From the NCBI GenBank assembly GCA_029718625.1, contig CM056383.1, positions 64,790,849 to 64,854,848 of the forward strand: DNA of 64,000 nt, in the 5' to 3' direction. Both the position numbers and the translations under genes were made by a program. The DNA comes from Synaphobranchus kaupii. Its lineage: Eukaryota; Chordata; Actinopteri; Anguilliformes; Synaphobranchidae. The notes below the pieces were generated by a model. It was given only the letters and a program-made list of their open reading frames with translations. It was not told the DNA's origin and searched no databases. Below, one piece after another: positions 46,330 to 57,439 of this stretch; positions within the stretch are counted from its first letter, which is position 1; each line of letters starts with the position of its first letter.

Positions 46330-47710
46330 ATCTTCCGTCCAATCAGGTGTTAGGAAAAGGCACAGTACTATTTCAGCAGCAATGAAGGTTGTCAATGATA
46401 TCACATAAGCTCTTGATAAAAAGGTACACTGTGTTGCCCTTTATATTGATCTATCGAAAGCATTTGATACAGTGGACCACGCTATTCTTAAGAAGAGGTT
46501 GATTGGGATAGGACTATCAGAACAGGCCTTGGCATGGTTTGAAAACTACTTGTCAGGTAGAACTCAAAGTACTCAGTTTAGGGGTCTCACCTCTGATTTT
46601 CTGCCTGTGTGTACTGGAGTGCCCCAAGGTTTTGTTTTAGGGCTGCTTTTGTTTACCGTTTATATTAATAACATTGGATGTAATGTTGTGGATGCAAACC
46701 TGCACTTTTATGCTGATCATACCATTATCTACTGTTGTACTTCCTCTTTTGCTCTGGCGTACGATAACTTGCAAACTGTTTTTGACTCTGAAGTTGGTCT
46801 TAAACGCAAGCAAAACTAAATTAATGTGGTTTAGTAGATCAAAGAAAAGACCGTTAAACCTACCTGATATTATTACAAAACAATGTAAGGAGATTGAAAA
46901 AGTTTCATCTTATAAGTATCTCGGAATTTTAATTGATGATTCTCTGTCTTTTGAAAATCATGGTCAGCAACTCACAAGTAAGCTAAAGCTAAAACTTGGT
47001 TTTTATTTTAGAAATAAGGCTTGCTTCTCATTTGAAGCAAAAAAAGAGGCTTGTTGCTGCCACTTTTCTTCCAGTGATTGATTATGGGGACATTTTATAC
47101 TTGCATGCTTCTGGAAAGTGTCTCAGTTCGATTGACACGATCTACCATGGTGCGTTACGAATTATAACTAACTCTAAGGCTCTTGCACATCACTGTACCT
47201 TATCTGCCAGGGTTAGTTGGCCTGCTCTAGCCACTGGCATATTTTTATTTATAAGGCGATCCTTGGCCTTTTGCCCCCCTACTTATGTTCATATCTTAGT
47301 AGGACTAATGCAGGTGGATATTTTTTGAAGTCTCAGGATCTCATGCTTTTATCTGTCCCCTTAGTACGGACAGAAGCAGGTAAAAAAGTATTCAGTTATC
47401 TCCTTCAACGTGGAACTGCTTGCAAAAACATTTTTTAAATGGAAACGCGTGTCTCACTAAATGTTTTTAAAAGGATTGTTAAAGACATGGAGGCAGCTTC
47501 CTTGACCTGCTTATCTTTTTTTGATGATGCCTATTACCTGTTATTTAGGTGTATTTGACTATTATTTAATTATCTAGTATTTCTTAAGCTTTAACTGTTG
47601 TCTGTCTGTAAATTTGTTGTGACTGCTGCTGCCAAGTTTGGTCAGGACATTCTTGGAAATTAGATTTTGAATCTCAAGAGGTATCTCCCGAATAAATAAA
47701 GGTTAAATAA
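46330..47710 (+). pseudogene. L2/CR1-group LINE reverse transcriptase, decayed
   Basis: In pieces on the plus strand: QSGVRKRHSTISAAMKVVND (from about 46340), a stop, then YIDLSKAFDTVDHAILKKRL, GVPQGFVLGLLLFTVYIN, and HFYADHTIIYCC where the catalytic FYADD has become FYADH (codon 46718-46720). After a frameshift: LNASKTKLMWFSRSKKRPLN and YKYLGILIDDSLSF. After another: AATFLPVIDYGDILYLHASG and YHGALRIITNSKALAHHC. The C-terminus reads FIYKAILGLLPPYLCSYL. The 3' end reads TCAAGAGGTATCTCCC then AATAAATAAAGGTTAAAT, a shared LINE tail. At least three frameshifts. 5'-truncated. Confidence 0.88.
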
Positions 47711-47747
47711 AAATTATTTCTTATTTTATTTTAACATTTAAAGGCTG

Positions 47748-47862
47748 TCAGTTAGGGCTGCAGGAACAAACTTCGAAATTCGAATAGAATTTGAATAATA
47801 AAAAAATAATACTTTTCGAATGCTGAAAAAGGAAGGGTCACTGCAAATCAATACTAAGTTAT
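47748..47862. other. Short unassigned repeat-like sequence
   Basis: GTTAGGGCTGCAGGAACAAA and CGAAATTCGAATAG resemble a common fish repeat that begins with AGGGCTGCA and contains ATTCGAATA motifs. No complement or target duplication found. Confidence 0.3.
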
Positions 47863-47978
47863 TCAGATTGATCACCTTTATCCTATGATAAACATTTCTA
47901 TCCTGATGGGAGTGGTCTCTTCCAGGATGACATTGCCCCCACCCACAGGGCACAAGGGGTCACTGAATGGCTTGTTGC
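47863..47978 (+). pseudogene. Tc1-like transposase fragment
   Basis: Plus-strand translation over frame changes gives a DHLYP-like start, then SGLFQDD-type sequence: GLFQDDIAPTHRAQGVTEWL. This is the second catalytic Asp block of Tc1 transposases (FQDDNAPIHRA family). Only about 40 residues are recognisable. It is isolated from other Tc1 parts in the window. Confidence 0.7.
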
Positions 47979-48295
47979 ATTTCAAATGCTGTTGCTTTTG
48001 TTATTTCTATTTGATCCCCTCTTGCCTGAGACACAACTGCTTTGGGATGGATAAGATCATACAAAATGCCATGTACATAGACCTTTTAGACTTACTATTT
48101 GTGAAGGAACAGGATGGCCTTCAAGCACCTCAGCCTGGGTGTCGTCATCCGATATATATCTGATATACAGTGTGGAACAGAAATTAAAAAAGTGGTAAAT
48201 TAGGTAAAGATCACATCACTCTGATATGGAATTGTGACGGAATTCCAGCTTTTGAAAGCAACAAATATTAACCCAAAGACTGAAAAATAAACCAT

Positions 48296-48492
48296 GGCAG
48301 TGTAGTATAATGGTTAAGGAACTGGGCTTGTAACGGAAAGGTTGCAGGTTCAATTCCCAGGCAGGACACTGCCGTTGTACCCTTGAGCAAGGTACTTCAT
48401 CTGCATTGCTTCAGTATATATCCAGCTGTATAAATTGATACGTGCAAAATGTAAGTCGCTCTGGATAAGTCGCGTCTGCTAAATGCCTGTAT
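48296..48492 (+). mobile_element. tRNA-derived SINE with L2-type tail
   Basis: The head GGCAGTGTAGTATAATGGTT and GAACTGGGCTTGTAACGGAA gives a polymerase III A box (TAGTATAATGG). GGTTGCAGGTTCAATTCC gives the B box. The body has TTGTACCCTTGAGCAAGGTA, and the tail AAGTCGCTCTGGATAAGTCG then CGTCTGCTAAATGCC is the L2-type 3' end found in many teleost SINEs, which allows LINE-driven retrotransposition. A-rich tail at 48494-48520. Nearly full length. Confidence 0.9.
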
Positions 48493-48579
48493 TAAAAAAA
48501 TATATAAAAGAAAATCCCTGCTTTTGTGGATTAGCTTAAAACACTGCAAAAAAAATGGTATAATGGAGAGATGGGTGCA

Positions 48580-50155
48580 ATGTAGAGCATGTTAGTAAAG
48601 TGCTCATCTGACTCTGTCCCCTGCCCAATGCTCAGAAACACCAAGCAGTTCAACAGCAAATATGGATGTGACTTCTGTTACCATGTTGGTGGTGGGCCTT
48701 GTCCCTGTCAAACCCCTGAAACAAAACTGAGGACGGAGGCTGACCACCAGGCCATGGCAGAAACATCTCAACAACCTGTGATGGGTGTTAAAGGCCCCTC
48801 ACCATTAATTAAATTAAAGCATTTCCAAATAATAGATGGCTTTGTTGTTCCAGAGTACCAGCATATCGTTTGCCTTGGAACCACACGTCAGCTGGTCAAT
48901 TTGTGGTTTGATTCTTCAAACCATGCCAGAGAATGGTATCTGGAAACCAAAACAAAAGTCGTAGACAAAGAGCCACTAGAGGTTATCCGGGCGCCAAGGT
49001 CAATTACGGATCGTAAATACTGGAAAGCATCAGAGTGGAGATCATTTCTCTTATTTTACGCCCTGCCCATTCTCAGTGGTGTGCTCAAAAAGAAGTACTG
49101 AAACTACATTTTTCTCCTGGTTTTTGCAGTGTACACTCTTCTCCAGGAGAAAATAAAAACATTGATATTGATCTTGCAGACCAGGCACTGAAGAAGTTTT
49201 TAATGGACTTTGAGAAGCTTTATGGCACGTCCAATGTGTCATTCATTGTGCATTTAATGACACACCTGGCTGCAAGTGTCCGGAACTGGGGACCCTTGTG
49301 GGCTACATCCACTTTTCCCTTTGAATCATTCAATGGTACGCCGTTGTCATTCTTCAATGGCACCAGTAATGTGCCCCTTCAAGTGGCAGACAGATTCCTC
49401 AAGTGGAAAAGTCTCAACAGCAAAGCAAAGCCTTAAAAAATGCAAAATGACTGTGTCAAAGAACTTTTCTTGAAAATTCAAAACAGCAATACTTCATCTT
49501 CAAATCCAGAGCAGCTTCAAGAGCGTGTGAGAGTATTTGCCTGTCCCTCAGGGGTTAAGCTGAGTGTATTGCAGAAGCTTGTCAATCATGATTTCCTTGG
49601 TGTCACCGTAAGCAGACGTCTGTTTTACAGCCGTTTCATCAGCAGTGGCATACTTTTCCACTCTTTTGACAACAAGAAGCTTGTGAAGAAAAACAACTCT
49701 ATCGTAGGGTTAGATGATGGAACCCTGTGCAAAATTGTGGCAATGGCAACCAGATAATTTCAGTGCAAAAATGTCTTGTGTATTGTTCAAATAGGTGTTG
49801 AAGTGCATAGAGATAGTAAGTTGAACATATCCTCACGGTTTATACATGAAGTGTCTGAGAGCAACAGTGTGTTTGCTGTACATGCTGAGTCCCTCAAAAA
49901 AAGTGTGTTATGGTCAGAGGTGTACAACCCAGGGTTCAGAAAGTAAAAGTCCTGCCATGTGTTTCTTCCACCCATTGAGTCAGCCAGCTGATTTCACTAA
50001 TTAGTTCCACCTCCTGGCTGAAGAATTTATTTGCTAATTAGCAAATCTAGGTGACTGGAACAAAATACTGGGGAGGACTTTTACTTTCTGAACTTGGATT
50101 ATACACCTGTGGTTACGGTTGAGACACAGGAGACAGCATATGTCATCCCTTTACC
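48580..50155 (+). pseudogene. EnSpm/CACTA (TNP2-like) transposase, broken
   Basis: The first open piece (48589-49101, 170 codons) has a Cys-rich segment KYGCDFCYHVGGGPCPC, then PSPLIKLKHFQIIDGFVVPE and CLGTTRQLVNLWFDSSNH, the conserved pattern of animal EnSpm/TNP2-like transposases, ending with ERKYWKASEWRSF-type sequence (here DRKYWKASEWRSF). A TGA replaces an expected codon at about 49101; the frame continues NYIFLLVFAVYTLLQEKIK, shifts at about 49160 to DIDLADQALKKFLMDFEKLY, then HLMTHLAASVRNWGPLWA. Another shift near 49436 leads to KELFLKIQNSNTSS and LDDGTLCKIVAMATR, then, past a stop, CKNVLCIVQIGVEVH. A MITE interrupts it, and ETQETAYVIPLPH closes the protein. Dead copy. The family name is from recalled motif patterns, not a search. 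Confidence 0.7.
49915..50111. mobile_element. hAT-type MITE inside the EnSpm transposase
   Basis: CAGAGGTGTACAACCCAGGG to TTGGATTATACACCTGTG, with the inverted arms extending through TTCAGAAAGTAAAAGTCCT. Target duplications GTTATGGT (49907-49914) and GTTACGGT (50112-50119) match 7 of 8. It folds almost completely. Removing it rejoins the transposase reading frame. Confidence 0.85.
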
Positions 50156-50156
50156 A

Positions 50157-50431
50157 CACTGCAAAAAATGTGTGTCTTCACAAGTGTTTTAGTCTTGTAA
50201 TAAAATATCTTTCTCAAAAGTGGAAAATATTAGCTTGTTTTAAGTTACTTTTTGCTTGACAAGTGAAATTATTTTACCCCACTGGCAAATCTTGAAATGA
50301 GTAAAACTATCTCACCCTACTGGGAAGATAGTTTGTCTTATTTATCAAAAGAGTAACAGAAATAAGATTCTAACGTCTAAATATAAAGATTAAAATGCTT
50401 AAAAGATTAAAAGATTTGTTTTTTTGCAGTG
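50157..50431. mobile_element. CACTG-ended MITE (EnSpm type)
   Basis: CACTGCAAAAAATGTGTGTC to TTTTTTTGCAGTG. The inside holds AAGATA/TAGTTTTA-type inverted segments. It follows immediately after the transposase C-terminus. A 2-bp CA may be the duplication. This end sequence is common in teleost EnSpm MITEs. Confidence 0.7.
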
Positions 50432-51184
50432 CAAACAAAGTAGACAGGGACTGATGTGCCTGAATGCTCAAGTCTAAAGACGTGCAGTGAAAGCTCATTC
50501 GGCCTTGTGCAAGAACCGCTCAAGGATTGGGCAACGCTGGGCTGGAGACGCCGGTCTCCTGGATTGCCCCGGCCTCGGCCCCCAAAGCTGAGGACGGCCC
50601 CCAGTTGCAGCGGATGATCAGTGGACTGTGCTTGGGGCTTGACCCAAGTCTCGGACATGTTCCACTCTCATTGCGCCTGATCCGTGGATCACAAAGAATG
50701 GAAGGGGTCGCAGGGTAGACAAGACTTCTTGCCCTCTCCCGTGCCCCTCTCCACAAGCTGGAAAACAGATTCCAAGCCCCCACGCCCCCCCCCCCCCATT
50801 CCTTATCTTGCAAGACTTATCAATAAACACACCCCTTAGCTTACCGCTCATTCTATTCCCTCCTTCTGCAATGGGTATATGCTGTATCCTGAGTACGGTA
50901 TTTTTCTGTATACCGTTGATGAGTTTATCACGTTTTTATTATATTTGTTTGAATGTATTATTTGTGATATAGCCTGTGTACATGATGCTATGATGTATGT
51001 AAATTGCTGTGTGATTTCAGTCTGTGACTGCTAAGCACTAATAAATTATACTACGATTACTGCTGGATGGGCTCTCATCACCTGAACACCATCGGCGAGA
51101 TCCTGCACCCCCGGCAGCCAGCACTTGCATTTCAACTGTATTTTGACAGTTGAGGAATAAAAGTACTGCTGCTCTAAGAAAAGA
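50432..51184. other. GC-rich unassigned sequence, possibly an LTR or 3' UTR
   Basis: 50500-50800 is GC-rich with short shadow frames on both strands (up to 97 codons) and a C13 tract (50785-50797). Downstream are AATAAA-type signals (CAATAAACAC at 50821, CTAATAAATT at 51038) followed by a GC-rich stretch (CATCGGCGAGATCCTGCACC). The layout could fit the R-U5 part of a long terminal repeat, but no paired repeat, primer site or gag/pol is present. Confidence 0.25.
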
Positions 51185-52005
51185 CAAATCAGACATTCAT
51201 CAGAATCATCTTCTTACAACCCAAGCAAACTTGATTTTAAATTTCCCATTAATAACCTAGGAACAAAATTGCAGACAAAACTCAGCTTTCTGTACCGAAA
51301 TAAGAGCTGTTTTCCTATGCTCCACAGAAAGAAAAACATTATAATAATTGTTTTTATCTGTACTGGATTGTAGAGATATAATCTATGGCCAAGCTGTTGC
51401 TACCACCCTGAAACCACTAGATGCTTTTTCCCATTCAGCACAAAGATGTATCAACAATGACAGCTATAACACGTACCACAGTCTCCTGTATGCAAAGGTT
51501 GGGTGGCCATCTCTATCAGTAAGACGTGAGAATAATTTGTATTTATTTATTTATAAAACATTATTGAATAAGCATCCACCATATACTGTATCTCATCCCT
51601 TTTAATCTGGTACTTAGTCTTTGTACTCATTCTCAAAATAGGTTTACCCTTCAAATATGATCAGTGAGAACTGAATTGGAAAAATGCCTTCAGTTACTAT
51701 GCCCTGTACACTTATATATAATATATAATAAAATACAAAGCACCTTAAAGCTAAACTCATTGTTGCTGTTCCACCAGTTCAAATCTCTGTTCTCTGGGTT
51801 AAGTCTGAGTGTAATTGCTTTTAATTTTGCGTTTTTTAATTCTTTTTTCATGTTTTTCCTTTTTTAAATTTCTGAAAAAATTTTTTTTGTTTATTTTATT
51901 TTTGTACTCACAATTCTAATATCTGTTAAATTGTTTTTATATCTGTAATTGTAAATGAGAATTCTTCTACAATCGTTTCTTGAGAGGAAATAAAGGTTGA
52001 AGTGG
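51185..52005 (+). pseudogene. L2-group LINE 3' fragment
   Basis: The plus frame 51348-51605 encodes FLSVLDCRDIIYGQA, then LKPLDAFSHSAQRCINNDSY and YAKVGWPSLSVRRENN, then LFIYKTLLNKHPPYTVSH, the C-terminal domain seen in L2-type LINEs. VRTELEKCLQ and LKLNSLL pieces follow after stops. The end CTTGAGAGGAAATAAAGGTT matches the LINE tail at 47670-47705. Heavily 5'-truncated. Confidence 0.8.
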
Positions 52006-52083
52006 GTCGTACGTGCGATTTAAGAGAACTTGCCACTTTTACCACTTTTCTCACATTTCAAATTGTGTGTGTTTGACTCCCGT

Positions 52084-52380
52084 TCCTTTCAAAATTCAGT
52101 GGTCATTTATTGTCTGGTACGATCCATCATACAACACTTTATACCGCTATTACACTATCTGAAACATTGACTCATAATAACCCCCATGCCTTGCAAGCCT
52201 GTCTCATTCATAACAGTTCATTCTGGTTTAATTATCAGCTCTTTTATCCAATAGAGTACATTATAACCTCATCAACGGTATATGCCATGTATTATTGGGT
52301 GCTTTGAACAATTACAGCCCAGCGTAAGGGCAGTTTTCGTTTTAACAGTCTAGTATTACGCAAGCTCTAGAGAAAACGTG
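52084..52380 (+). repeat. Internal fragment of the piggyBac-like family
   Basis: About 80 per cent similar by eye to 37105-37400 (CATTTATTGTCTGG, ACACTTTATAMCGCTATTAC, CTTTTATCCAATA). Neither end of the element is present. Confidence 0.65.
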
Positions 52381-53488
52381 TTCCACGCTGCAGCAGACCT
52401 TCAGCTGTTAATAGTGGTCAAGCCACTCCACAGCAGAACTTGTCTCCTCAAACTCGCCCCTGAGCTTCACTCTGCAACACAGCTCATCTGAGTTGGCGGC
52501 CATCTGCGCCACACTGCTGCTAGTGACGCCGAAGCCATTTGCTCGATTGTTACTAACCCCCAAGCACAAAATGACTTTGCTCCTCATCCAGCAGTATGAT
52601 GATCAGCTCCACCACCCTGGCAGTGAACGTCTTTTGCAGAGCTGAGGAGAAAATATTGGATTTTCCACTCAGTCGGCCAAGTACATTTCCTTTTTTTTTG
52701 TCTGTGTCATGTGTCTGGATGTGCAATTGTGAACAGGTAGAAGCCTCTCTGGTAGTTCTCCAGAGTGGGAAAAGGGGGGTGGGGGGGGGGGGGGGTGTTG
52801 GCTAGTGAGCACTGTGAGTGTGTGGTGTGCTGTGCATGAGTGGGAGGGGCTGAGTAACTCAGTGTGATTGCTGTGAAGGGTCTCCGACTTACCTGTGGGC
52901 ATCCTCTTGTGAGTGGGGGGGAGCCATAGCGGGTTGCCAGACAAGAGAGGGGAAGTAGGGAGGTTAAATCTTACAGGGCTGTCCTACTGTCTATTTTTTA
53001 ATGAATTTTCATTATAAAAGCTATGCATATTTAAACTTACCTGGTTGGTGTCCTTTGTGGTGGGTGGGTTCTTGTAAAGGGAAAACAAACTGGTTGTGTA
53101 GTTTCTGCTACCTCCTGACACTTACACAAGCCTGCCTGCTACTCAACAGGAGTTCATTGTTTTGGCTCATACACCATCAAGATTGGCAGGAAAACAGAAT
53201 GGGGAATCATCTTCAAATTCAAAACAACCAGAACGCTGCACTTGGATCATCCCCCCATGCATTAAAAAGGATTACTTAAGTTGAACTTAAAATAAGTACA
53301 TCCAGTAACACACTTAATAAAAGTACTTTATCACATTTAGAAATGTACTGAAAACAGTACATCTGTAATAACTCTACTGAAGTACAGATTAAGTACAAGT
53401 TTCAGGATACTTTTCAGAAATTCGCTAAACAACATACGATATACAGACTGAAAATAAACTTTTAAAAAGTAGTACTTAACATGTACTG
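52381..53488. other. Gene-free sequence with a G-rich tract
   Basis: A G-run (G6, T, G15) lies at 52774-52795. The overlapping plus and minus frames at 52596-52944 and the 92-codon plus frame at 53001-53279 have no domain. No mobile element recognised. Confidence 0.4.
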
Positions 53489-53840
53489 TATCACTACTGA
53501 CTTCTTAAGAGATATTGTAGAATGTAATTATTCAGGAGTTCATTGAAGTGACAAATGTGACCCTGTGCGATAGTCCTATGAGCCATTTTAATGATATGCA
53601 CACAACACTAGTAAAATGTAGATTTCATCTCTTGAGTAAAGTGATCTTCAAATCTTTCTCTTTCTGTGACAGTAAGTACAAAGCAACTCATCTGAACTTA
53701 TACATGTAAAACCGTTTTTGCAATTGTTTGCTCATAATAACGTACTGTATCAATACTGACTTATAAATATGGTAAAATGTAATTATACAAGTGTTGTTTA
53801 GTGAAGTGAAGTGACAAATGTGACCCTGTGCTAGTTCTAG
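53489..53840 (+). repeat. Imperfect tandem duplication, about 260-bp period
   Basis: 53489-53575 and 53748-53835 share GTACTGTATCACTACTGACT / GTACTGTATCAATACTGACT, AAATGTAATTAT and GTGACAAATGTGACCCTGTG, with ATTTTAATGATA following both. The second unit is cut short by repeat C. Confidence 0.7.
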
Positions 53841-53849
53841 GAAACATTT

Positions 53850-54068
53850 TAATGATAATTAATAACAAAAAACTACATTTTAAGTGTGAAGTTTGGCTTG
53901 GTCAAAAACCGCAAAAAACAGGAAATTCAAATGAGCGCCACCAAGCCAAACTTCAGCTCTCTACACTATCAGGGATTTCCAGTACTTTGTTTTTTTATAT
54001 CTGACTGCTATACAGTTCTGTGGTTTCGTTGGTCTACTGTATTTCAAACAACATGTACTCATCACTGG
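53850..54068 (+). repeat. Dispersed repeat C with internal hairpin, copy 2
   Basis: Inverted relative to 29445-29665. The hairpin stem TGAAGTTTGGCTTGGT (53887-53902) and its exact complement (53940-53955) are conserved, with a 37-nt loop of similar sequence. The stem is perfect in both copies although flanks and loop have diverged. Confidence 0.8.
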
Positions 54069-54630
54069 GCAGATAGGCTCTTTGAGAGAAGGTTTGAACC
54101 AAATTCATACTCTTAGAGTATGTGCTGCCACCCATGATAGTGACCTGTACAAAAAGGCCTTGTATTTCCCTACTGCAGTTTGGTGTAGGCTATTTCTCTA
54201 TTCCTCTTAAGCCTCATAGCAATATTGATAGCTAACATGTGATAATATTGGTAGGTAGCTTTTGAAAGGTGAATCTAAATCTTTCAGTCTGTTTGCATTC
54301 CTTTTTAGAAGTATTCTAAAGCTATATAAGTAGATGTATAATTGTATGCTGTGATTGCATTAGGCTATTCAACGTATACTTTCACCTATTGTTTTTATTT
54401 CTACCCTTGAACTTCACTATGTATGACATACATTATCAGGCCAATTAGGCCTACATGTTATGCTATGACTGAAATCTTATCTACTACTACTCTGTATGTC
54501 AAGTTCAACAGTGTATGTTTTCATATATTTGATATTACTTAGGTGTACATAAGTTATTTTCATGGGTGGTGGTTTAAGCCTAGGCCACATGTCCAGTATA
54601 GGCTACTCCTTGTATGGATGATTCCATTTC
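54069..54630. other. No recognisable feature
   Basis: AT-rich complex sequence, no convincing frame. Confidence 0.4.
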
Positions 54631-54859
54631 TACAAACCACAGCAGTTGGGACAGTATGTAAAATGCACATAAACGCAGAAAGCAGTGATTTGTAAATTCT
54701 GTTTTACATATATTTAATTGAAAACAGTACAAAGAAAATATATTTAATGTTTTACCTTATCAACTTTATTGATTTTTGTAAATATACGCTAATTCTGAAT
54801 TTGATGCCTGCAACATGTTCCAATAAAGTTGGGACAGGGGCAGAAAACTGGGGTTTGTA
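54631..54859. mobile_element. TACAAACC-type MITE, copy 2
   Basis: Begins TACAAACC and ends GGGGTTTGTA, with AGTTGGGACAGTATGTAAAA inside and AATAAAGTTGGGACAGG near the right end. The central part matches the copy at 20540-20812 over about 150 bp (CATATATTTAATTGAAAACA). The TA at each end may be the target duplication. Confidence 0.75.
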
Positions 54860-57439
54860 AATGTGACAGCCCTATTGTGTAATAGGCCGGTATTGGCAGA
54901 TAATATACAATAATAGATCTATCAGTCGGACACTAATTTAAACTTAAAGTATTTTACACAAATATCTTTACACAAAATACATTTTTTAAATTATTTTATA
55001 AATGTGACTATACCTAATAAATATGATTCAGTATGTAAAATTCAGTAAATAAATAAAAGCATTTTTACTGTAGATTTAAGATTCAAGCTACGTAATATTC
55101 TGACCTATCCAGTTACTTTTTGTTGTACTGTTTATGTAGTGAAGTGATCAGTGTTATCTTACTCTGATAGATGTGACCCTGACTGACTTGTATTGACTCT
55201 GCAATAGTTAATTTAACTTTGAGAATTTACTGCAATGAAGTAAAATGGTGACTTGCGCTTTCTGCTCAATGTATCCCATGGTGCAAATTGTCTGTACTCT
55301 TGCAGACTGTGACAGTGATCTAGTATGGCTTTGGAATACAGCGGAGACAATCGGGTTGCCCTCGGTGACAATTCATCTTACCGTAAAAGTGTATGACTTG
55401 ATTGAGTTGTTTTTTATTTGTTGAATCCATAATGTCAGCGGTGAAACCGTGCCGTGTTACCCAGGGCAGCTTCTCTCTCAGAAATAGCTCCCGCGTCGCT
55501 TGCTTTCTGGAGCAGGTACTGTGCCCAGTAGCATTTGCAAGTAAAATAAGGGTTTTTCCTCATGAGGTCACAAGCTAACTGTATTTATTTGCTTCCTATG
55601 GGTAGAGACAATAGATATGGTATGATAATCAATATAAAATACGAATGACACCCCTAGAAACAACTTAACGCTCTTTGGCACAAATTAAAGATGATGCCTT
55701 TTGTATGATTTTATGCTATAGTGATCTTCCTGCTCATGTCACACAGGCAAAAGTCTTATTAAAAATAGAATATTGCAATCATTTTTTTAATAAAAAGTAA
55801 CTGCCTAAATAAATACAGTAGGAATAAGAATGAGACGGGTGCAGGTCATTGAATTTGTTTAGAAGACAATAAATAGGTAATACAATAATACAATACTGTG
55901 TCACAGCAATGTATATTTCTACAATTGCTATTATATGTATATGTATATTTCTACAATTTGCAACTGAATAGAATTTCTTAACAGAGAAAAAAAATCCAGG
56001 GAAAGAAAAGCAACTGTGTGGAGGGGTGAATGGAGTACTATGGAAAAGTAAATTATTATACATTTGCTATTAACAGTCCCGTCTCTATGCCACAGGCAGC
56101 ACTAATCAATCTATTTGCACGACTGTGGTTGTAGAATTTCAGTTTCCACCAAAGAGAAAATTGAAATGGCTAAAACATCCTTTTGTAATTTGTCCCAATT
56201 ATTTTTTTTCTGCTCATTTGCTGTTGGTTAAAAGGCATCTATAAAATGGAGCACTGTGCCGCCCGCAGTGCTTGAAAATGGCAACCTTATGCAAAATGGA
56301 AGATCTATAGTGTCATTTTTCTTTAACGTTACTGATGACTAGCTAGCCTTTTATTTTTCTTGCTCATTCTTCAAACACTCAGGATATTTCTTTGGCTTTT
56401 TGGGCGGGAGATTGCAGGTTCAGAGCAGCGAAGGCTTGACAAGCTATATCATCCTCAGGAGATCTTGACACGATATTAAGCCGTAGTCACAAGCCCGTGC
56501 TTGAATGTGAAGCCCAGGGGAAATCTTTCAGATCTGCCATGCGATGTTTTACTACATGAGGCAGGTGTCTGTATCAGTGAACCAAACAACAATTTGATAT
56601 ATTTAGCATCAAAAATGGATACAGACTACCGTCCCTTTTCACTGGGGAATGCATTGTGAGATGAAAAATTTGTCTTTTTATCCCTGGAGAATGTTAATTC
56701 ACTGACAGGATGAGGTATGGGCTCATTATGACAGGTGTGGATGGAGCCAGGTGCTTTACTCGATACCATTTCTGAATTTATGTCCTTCCTTTCACAGCAA
56801 GAGCTGGCAGAGCAGCTGCGGCAACCTCGTGCGGGGAAACCTTGGAGCTTATAATTAGGAGTAAGCGTGCCATTAATTACCTGTAGGAATGGCTTGCCAT
56901 ATTCTCATATCTCAGCGTGAGTTTCCTGTTACCTTCAACCCCCCTCCAGACTTTCCATTTATTGCAGCAAAAATATGCAGCTTTTTTGAAAGAGACTCAA
57001 ACACTGCAGTTCAATGAAGTTCTCCCAACATTGATCAGAGCAGTTCCAAGGTAGATCCCAAAATGTGCACATTTGGAACGAATGACAGTACTATTAGTAG
57101 TAGTAGTGTATTATAATGGAAATTACTGCTTTTAATGTTTAACGTAGGTCAGATTGAATAAAAATTATGGGATAATTGGCAACCTTTAAAGAGACCTTTA
57201 ACATTTCATAAAAAGGACAAGAACAGTGATCATATTGCATAGGGAGTTGTAGATATCTAGAAAACAACAATAATTGTTTTCTGAAACTTGCAAGTGAATA
57301 TTTGAAAAGGAACCAGTCACAAAAAAGGAACATGCTACTGTGAAGTAAGAAGACTTGAGTGTCATACACAACAAATGTCATCAATAGAACTAGAACTTGC
57401 AATGATAGGCAATAAATACAGGGCCACACCCCTGATGAG
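54860..57439. other. Long gene-free region
   Basis: At 54885-54945 AATAGGCCGGTATTGGCAGA resembles a common fish repeat with GGCCGATA motifs. 56200-57000 is complex and repeat-free. The 173-codon minus frame at 57139-57660 runs into the adjacent Tc1/mariner-type repeat and has no domain. The 94-codon minus frame at 55779-56063 likewise. Confidence 0.45.

Larger units (their letters stand above)
48542..50431 (+). mobile_element. EnSpm/CACTA-type element remnant
   Basis: The left terminus CACTGCAAAAA (48542) and right terminus TTTTTTTGCAGTG (ending 50431) form CACTG-type ends. Between them is a transposase remnant. The transposase starts abruptly 47 bp inside the left end, so an internal deletion probably removed the 5' coding region. 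A hAT MITE is nested at 49915-50111. The right terminus also serves as the right end of a 275-bp CACTG MITE (50157-50431), so the parent element's true right end is ambiguous. Confidence 0.65.

Noticed and set aside
48296..48370. Functional tRNA gene
   Set aside because: The tRNA-like head continues into a SINE body and an L2-type tail.
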